Shown here piece after piece: positions 59,134 through 64,000 of a DNA stretch of 64,000 nt. The position numbers and the translations under genes are program-made. The stretch covers positions 277,837-341,836 of the forward strand of contig JAKOGH010000851.1 of NCBI GenBank assembly GCA_024811115.1, given 5' to 3'. Under the pieces are notes generated by a model that did no database searches, was not told the DNA's origin, and saw only the letters and a list, made by a program, of their open reading frames with translations. Source of the stretch: Terana coerulea (lineage: Eukaryota; Basidiomycota; Agaricomycetes; Polyporales; Phanerochaetaceae). Numbering within the stretch: position 1 is the stretch's first letter; every line of letters begins with the position of its first letter.

Positions 59134-59917
59134 CTAGTTACTAATGAACTTGGTCAACTTCACGTGCTTCAAGTCGACTTCGACTTTCTCCTTGACTTGC
59201 CCAATGATGGCGAATACCTCCGCTGCCTTAGGAATCTCATTGTAGAACCTCTGGAAGCGGTGAGTGTACTATAATCAGTATTCTTAACTCTGTAGCTGAC
59301 TCTTCAGCGTACCTCCAAGCTATGCCATCCGAGGCATAGCAAGAACTGATCTTTGTTCTCAATGGCCTCCCAACCCCCCGGCAAAGACTTCGTTAGGAAG
59401 GTCGCTGTAGGCCTGAAGGACCAGTCGCTTGCCCAACTTCTGAACCTCGGTACGGTCGGCGTCCGGCTTCAGCGTGAACTTCGCCAGCTCGGTGATCGGC
59501 GCGTTTAAGGCCTTCTCGAGCGTGGCGTCATAGGCGACGTGGAAGACAAACTCGCGGCCTGAGACGGCCTTCGCCATGCCGGCATGGATGGCGCCGTAGC
59601 TCTCGGAGGCCTGCAGGGCCTTGTGGTGGTCGACGCTTTCCCACTCTGCAGCACGACGGTTATGTTCACAAGAAGAAGAGAAGCAAAATCAGCGACATAC
59701 CGACAATAATCCACAAGTACTGTGGATCCTGGACTTCAAGACCGTGCCATACTCTGCAACACAGTGGTAAGTACGCGCTCGTGTGTGGATTCAGACTAAC
59801 GTACCCTAAAAATCCAGGAGCTTTGCTGCCAATCGCGGAAGGGATGTCGAGGATACTTGGGTCATTCTTATAAGCGTCGGACGCAACGAACTTGGCGACT
59901 TCGTAGATATGCGACAT
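59134..59917 (-). CDS. Dimeric alpha-beta-barrel (ABM/EthD-like) protein, paralogue 2
   Basis: Same family as the gene at 6879-7696. Exons read MSHIYEVAKFVASDAYKNDP, then VWHGLEVQDPQYLWII, then WESVDHHKALQASESY to DLPNEVFAGG, WEAIENKDQFLLCLGWHSLE and finally YTHRFQRFYNEIPKAAEVFA to KLTKFISN with stop at 59134-59136. Shared landmarks with its paralogue are HGLEV, DHHKAL/EDHKAL, ALNAP and LGW. The frame slips by one base in the run of six G near 59376-59381 (AGG to WEAIE needs five), so a stop follows unless this is an assembly error. An in-frame ATG at 59950 is an alternative start. Substrate unknown. Confidence 0.75.
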
Positions 59918-59976
59918 TGGAGTTATGAAAATGAAAGTTCTCGATGTCAAGCTTGGTTAAAGCCCAAAGCCTGTAG

Positions 59977-59983
59977 TATATAA
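59977..59983 (-). promoter_or_regulatory. TATA box of the barrel-protein gene
   Basis: TATATA about 60 bp upstream of the minus-strand start codon at 59917. Confidence 0.5.
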
Positions 59984-59989
59984 GGCCAG

Positions 59990-61454
59990 CTGTCGTGAGC
60001 GGCTATAGCACTTACTAGCAGCTGCACACTCACGGCCGCGCACTAACGAAAGACGATGCCGCCAAGCAACAGGATGAATAAGCCGATCTGTAGGTATGCC
60101 CCTTGCCTAGACTTGCATCTGCCGGTCACTGACGCGTTCAAAGTCATGTAATGCTGCGGTAGCCTGCGTTAATCAACTGCGCGCCCGCCACAGACAGGAC
60201 CGTGGACTGTGATGCGTGTTTGCTGCCGTCGCGACGCACGTAAGCCTGCATTGACTCGAACTTGGTCGCATAGACCAGGTGTGTAAGCCCCTGATTATCA
60301 ATGTACTGACAAATACACTACTTTCCAGCCCTGTACAATGCTACGCAGCACGAGCATCAGTGTTAGCCTGCCGCTCGAGCTCCGTATCTCTCCACTGCAG
60401 CGTCAAAGCAGGCCGCTCTGCATCAGCCAAGGAACTGCTGATCGGATTCGCATGCTTTGGCGTGTGAGCTTGTGCGCCAGCGTGGGTTTATTTAGCCGCT
60501 CTTCAACATGCGAAATAGAGCACGGTATCCTGGTCACCGGCGCGAATCCTCGCCTTTCCCCTCCCAACAATGCCATCTCTCCTCCTTCGAACCTCCCAGT
60601 ACTAAGCGCCTCGGAGCTCAACACGTACGCAACGCAGGATATGCGCGACGGCGTTGGGAGATTTGTGCTGGCGACGAGCGTGGACGCTTCTTCCCGCACA
60701 TCGGCTTTGTGGGGGCCGAAAGGTATGCTGCGGGCCATATGTTGCACTTGTGACATTATTACCTCCATACGAGTGACTCCAAGTCTGGACCCAGTGATTT
60801 GCCGAAGCTAATGCTTAACTTATGTCGGCAAGGGTACGTCCGTATCATCTTCACAATCCTATGCACCCCTGACCAACAGTACCTCAGCACACGTCCCCAC
60901 TTGGCTTGTCGATATGCACCACGCCCGGGGAAGTTCGTGGCTACTATCAGACTCGAACGGCATGCCAACTAAGCCAGACACGGTCTGCCAGAAGGACGCG
61001 AAGACATTTGAGAACCCAAACAATTCGAGCGCATCCTCGGGCGTGACTTTCCTCGCGTGCTGGCGGACAATGACGATGTGGACGCCTGCGCGAAGCTGTC
61101 CGTGCGACCGGCAAGTCACATTGTACAGTGCTGCAAAGAATGCTCTCAACAGGCGTGCGATGAGGCACGGGCTACACTTCGGACTTGGGGGACCAGACTG
61201 CTACGCTTCGAGACTTCGATATTCTGTTTGCACTTGCCGTGCTTACTAGCAGGCTACGATTCTAAGTACCTGTCGCTCGATCGATTTTCGCTCCGTCACA
61301 TCGGATAATCTCAGTTCATTTTGCTACGTGATTGCATGGTCGCAATTCATCGACATGAGCGCAAAAGAATTCTTATGGTACACTAGTATACATGCATTAG
61401 CTACTGCTAACCTCCGTTTAGCTCCACTCCCGTAGCAATCCTAAGAATCATTCA
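59990..61454. other. Intergenic region with unassigned frames
   Basis: Overlapping frames on both strands reach 157 codons (60338-60811 +) and 121 codons (60403-60768 -), but none has a recognised domain or consistent exon structure. I leave it without gene call. Confidence 0.4.
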
Positions 61455-62625
61455 CTAAGTGGTAAAACCAGTAATCCAAGCCTCCAGATCATGGCTGATG
61501 TCTTCGGGATGAGACAAAATGAGCCAGTGGTCAGCATCGTACTCCTTGATCGTGACATTGTGGTCCTTGAATGCGTCACTCTTGAGGGCTGTGTAGCCGA
61601 AGGCGGGTATAGCGATGTGGTCCTTCAATGCTGCACCGAAGAAGACAGGAGCGGTGTGCGGAGGCACGGCTCGTTCGGGTGGGATACCTACATAACACGA
61701 ATTGAGACGGCAATGAGACATCTGCGCGGGACTCGAGGAGCAGGGAATCGAACATACTTTGATCGTCTGCGGCAGCTAATCCGCTGGTCTGCACTTTATA
61801 CCAGCACATAGGAGCCTGGAACCACCTTCTCGGAAGGTATCGATGAAGAATTTCTCGTCTTCCGCAGAGAAGTAAGTCGCATGAGGCCCCTGGAAGCCTC
61901 CAAGAGGCTCTTCTTCAAAGCGCCCGTGATGGCCATGCGGTCCCTCGTACACGTCGGGTCGCTTGCGAACGCAATGCTAACAAATGAATCGACCTACGGT
62001 TACCCATGCTCAGTCAAGAAGTTCGCCCTGAGTTAATAGAAAGTACTTACATGCTCTTGAACGATTTTGTCGGCGTCGTCCTCGCTAAAGAATAGCCAAT
62101 AGCCAAAAAGCTCGTATCCGAGAAATGTCTTGGTGAAGTCCAGGAATGTCTGGAAGTCCACCGGCTCCTGCGGCGGCATATACGATACGGAAAAAATGCG
62201 TAGGCCAAGACTCTCCGGGTAATAATTCGCGATGCGCGAAATGACTCTGCTACCCCTGTACGTGATGTTCAATGTTAGAAACGCTCAATTTGCATAATAA
62301 ACGTACTGACCAGTCATGTCCAACGGCGATAACCTGTTTGATCTTCTCTGCGTCCAGGATGTCGACGATGTCTTTCGCTAACTTGCTGCCCACGTATGCC
62401 GCGGGCTCGATAGGCTTATCAGTACCGCCATACCCAAGCATGTCAGGGACCAACACGCCATAGCCCCTGCCCCTGAAAGTATGGGACGATAAGTCGCCAG
62501 TCCCGAGTACTTGAGGGAAAGCCGTGGCAGAATAAGAGGGTCGGCTTGGAGTGCTGAGCCAGTGAGTAATAGTGATACTTCAGTCCGCCGGTGGTGATTG
62601 TGTCTTTCCATTTAGTAGCATCCAT
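61455..62625 (-). CDS. Epoxide-hydrolase-like alpha/beta hydrolase
   Basis: MDATKWKDTITTGGLKYHYY opens the domain. The oxyanion motif is LLFCHGFPSSTRDWR (HGFP), then PDMLGYGGTDKP, then VIAVGHDWGSRV-type nucleophile elbow (GHDW with Asp, as in epoxide hydrolases; the WGS joint spans an intron). A cap region includes FQTFLDFTKTFLGYELFGYW and LFFSEDDADKIVQEHV. The end contains DHIAIPAFGY, and EYDADHWLILSHPED with the catalytic His. Soluble epoxide hydrolases open epoxides to diols; the substrate here is unknown. The frame is off by one in the run GGGGCAGGGG near 62470 (YFQGQ to YGVLVPD), so this copy has a break or a base-call error. An upstream ATG at 62706 would add MAALSRRGDIKRTQF. Confidence 0.8.
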
Positions 62626-62706
62626 GGCTGGCCGGTCTATAGCATGTTGAACTGAGACAGGGAATTGAGTGCGCTTTATATCGCCTCTCCGGCTAAGAGC
62701 GGCCAT

Positions 62707-63240
62707 CGTGGGTAGCAGCTGGCTTTGAGTCCAATCAATCTGCTGGACAGTTTGCTTAGTAACGTGGTCGCAAAAAGTGCAATGGAAGTAGCTTACCCTA
62801 TTGACTTCACAAGCGATGAAACCAAATGATGGCTGGGGCGCAACTTCGAAAGGAGTTACGCTGTAGTTGACTCATGGGGTAAGGCGGTGTGTTCCTTCAC
62901 AAGCCCCTGTTCTCAGCTGCCCAAAAGCAATCAACGGCCCAGCACATACCAGATGAGTTTACAGATAGCTATTAAGTCGGCACGAAAATCCGGTAAGCTG
63001 GTCTGGTAGTGCATCGCAGCATCTCTGTCAGCACAACGGCGATAAAGCTCGATGATACCTGAGAGTTAGCATGACCGAATGTTTCAACGCGATCAGGTTC
63101 ATGATGACGTGCTTGAGGCTTACCTAGTCTCGTTCCCGACTCGTAAAGAGGTTGCTCGCAGCCAGCGCGCTTCGCGCCTTGTTACCGTTTGTAATGTAGT
63201 AAGCGGAGTTTGAAAGACGCGCTGCAGAGCAACCTCTTTA
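62707..63240. other. Upstream region of the hydrolase gene
   Basis: No gene or repeat recognised; probable promoter. Confidence 0.4.
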
Positions 63241-63296
63241 GAGTCTGGTGACTTTGGATCATCCGGGTGTAGATGAAAGTCACGTGAGCCGTAGTA
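63241..63296. repeat. Fragment of MULE-like arm
   Basis: GAGTCTGGTGACTTTGGATC and CCGGGTGTAGATGAAAGTCA resemble part of the arms of elements I and II (GTCTGGTCACTTTGAACCGT and CCGGGTGTAGATCGCTCGCA). Confidence 0.5.
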
Positions 63297-63575
63297 AGCA
63301 AAGTTCGTATGGGACTTCAACGTTGCTTCAACGGGGTAACAAGGCTGCGCTTACCTGGCGCCTATACAGGTGCTAGGTTCCTAAGGTCAGTACCGTACTG
63401 CAGCGCAATCTCTGACAAAAAATTCGTTTGATGCCTTGTATATTCATGAAAACATGCTAATCATGTGTGAGATAAGCCATACAATGTTTTATTCCAGTGG
63501 ACTCCTAGGTACCTGAAAGTGGGCCTCTGGTCATCAAATGCTCTCAAGCACACCCACATCAGCAAACCGAGGCGT

Positions 63576-63611
63576 TGACGAGCCCTGATAAAGCTTTATC
63601 AGGGCTCGTCA
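63576..63611. repeat. Perfect 36-bp palindrome
   Basis: TGACGAGCCCTGATAAAG is followed at once by its exact reverse complement, centre AAGCTT. Related pieces (CCTTTATCAG, ACTCGTCAG, GGCGTCAG) recur at 63611-63640 and 63815-63875, so it may be the junction of a foldback element. Confidence 0.7.
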
Positions 63612-64000
63612 GGCCATCAGGGGCGTCAGTCTCAGCCGGCTCGTCGAGCTCTCAGACCTGTTCAGCACCTCTCGCAAGTTTGGGCTTCCTCAAGCAATCC
63701 ACAAGCATTAGGATGTCAGAATCATGGTGCATACTTTAGTTTCGGCACTGAGACAACGTAGAATAATGGTAAATAAAAATACTAAAGGAACATGGCTCCT
63801 GGGGCCTGAACCCAGGCGTCTAATCCTTTATCAGTACTCGTCAGTCGGCGTCAGGGCTGTCAGGGCGTCAGTGCTCCACTCTTTACTGATGCAGCAGCGA
63901 GAAATTGATATTGTATAAATATCAGAGTAACGCAATGCATCCAGGCCATCACATTTGAGGGGTTTTGCGGTATATTTAGTGTGGCGTGGTGGGCGTAGAG
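63612..64000. other. Window end without recognised gene
   Basis: Contains GTCAGGGCTGTCAGGGCGTCAG-like short repeats related to the palindrome region, in two clusters. No coding feature recognised. Confidence 0.4.

Noticed and set aside
60403..61149. Gene on the minus strand made of 121- and 96-codon frames
   Set aside because: No recognised domain, no credible joining introns, and competing frames on the other strand.
1..64000. tRNA, rRNA, riboswitch or CRISPR features
   Set aside because: No cloverleaf, rRNA core or regularly spaced direct-repeat array was recognised by eye; a tRNAscan-type run would be needed to exclude tRNAs.

Overview
The window is nuclear DNA of a filamentous basidiomycete, most likely an Agaricomycete. 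Genes are split by many 45-70 bp GT-AG introns, spacing is compact, and the families are basidiomycete-typical: a DUF6533-like seven-helix protein, a Lys-less opsin-like protein, a fungal kinase-fold protein with a fungal C-terminal beta domain, and a chromodomain Ty3/gypsy element. No rRNA, tRNA or CRISPR was recognised.

Layout. 1-758: inverted-repeat (MITE-like) element. 1.8-10.4 kb: mitochondrial phosphate carrier (+), NCA2 (-), a small dimeric alpha-beta-barrel protein (+) and an opsin-like membrane protein (+), with a short MITE between. 10.8-12.2 kb: TIR element with 6-bp target duplication and subterminal repeats. 13.2-33.7 kb: the main accessory locus, seven paralogous single-pass membrane proteins (A-D on +, E-G on -, tail to tail at 25.4-25.6 kb) enclosing one housekeeping gene, mitochondrial ribosomal protein bL31m. 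35.1-37.7 kb: a multidomain protein whose kinase fold has lost its catalytic motifs. 38.4-39.8 kb: the mRNA export factor GLE2/RAE1. 40.7-43.7 kb: a seven-helix gene split by a short LTR-type element. 44.9-58.9 kb: nested transposons, including MULE-like and hAT-like MITEs and a decayed Ty3/gypsy element. 59.1-62.6 kb: a second alpha-beta-barrel protein (-) and an epoxide-hydrolase-like enzyme (-).

The array proteins share two copies of a beta-rich, sequon-containing ectodomain module, a Ser/Thr/Pro stalk, one membrane helix and a cytoplasmic tail. In six of seven the tail ends in a PPxY motif. Ectodomains of A-E are similar, but E carries a tail unlike A-D, and A and B share an almost identical block that includes an intron, so duplication, exchange and gene conversion have shaped the locus. 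The nearby protein with a helical N-terminus and a degenerate kinase recalls MLKL. Whether receptors and pseudokinase belong to one recognition or cell-death system is inference only.

Several conserved genes show single-base frame breaks, often beside G or C runs. These may be assembly errors, so calls of broken genes need that caution. Exon limits are read by eye from homology and splice consensus.
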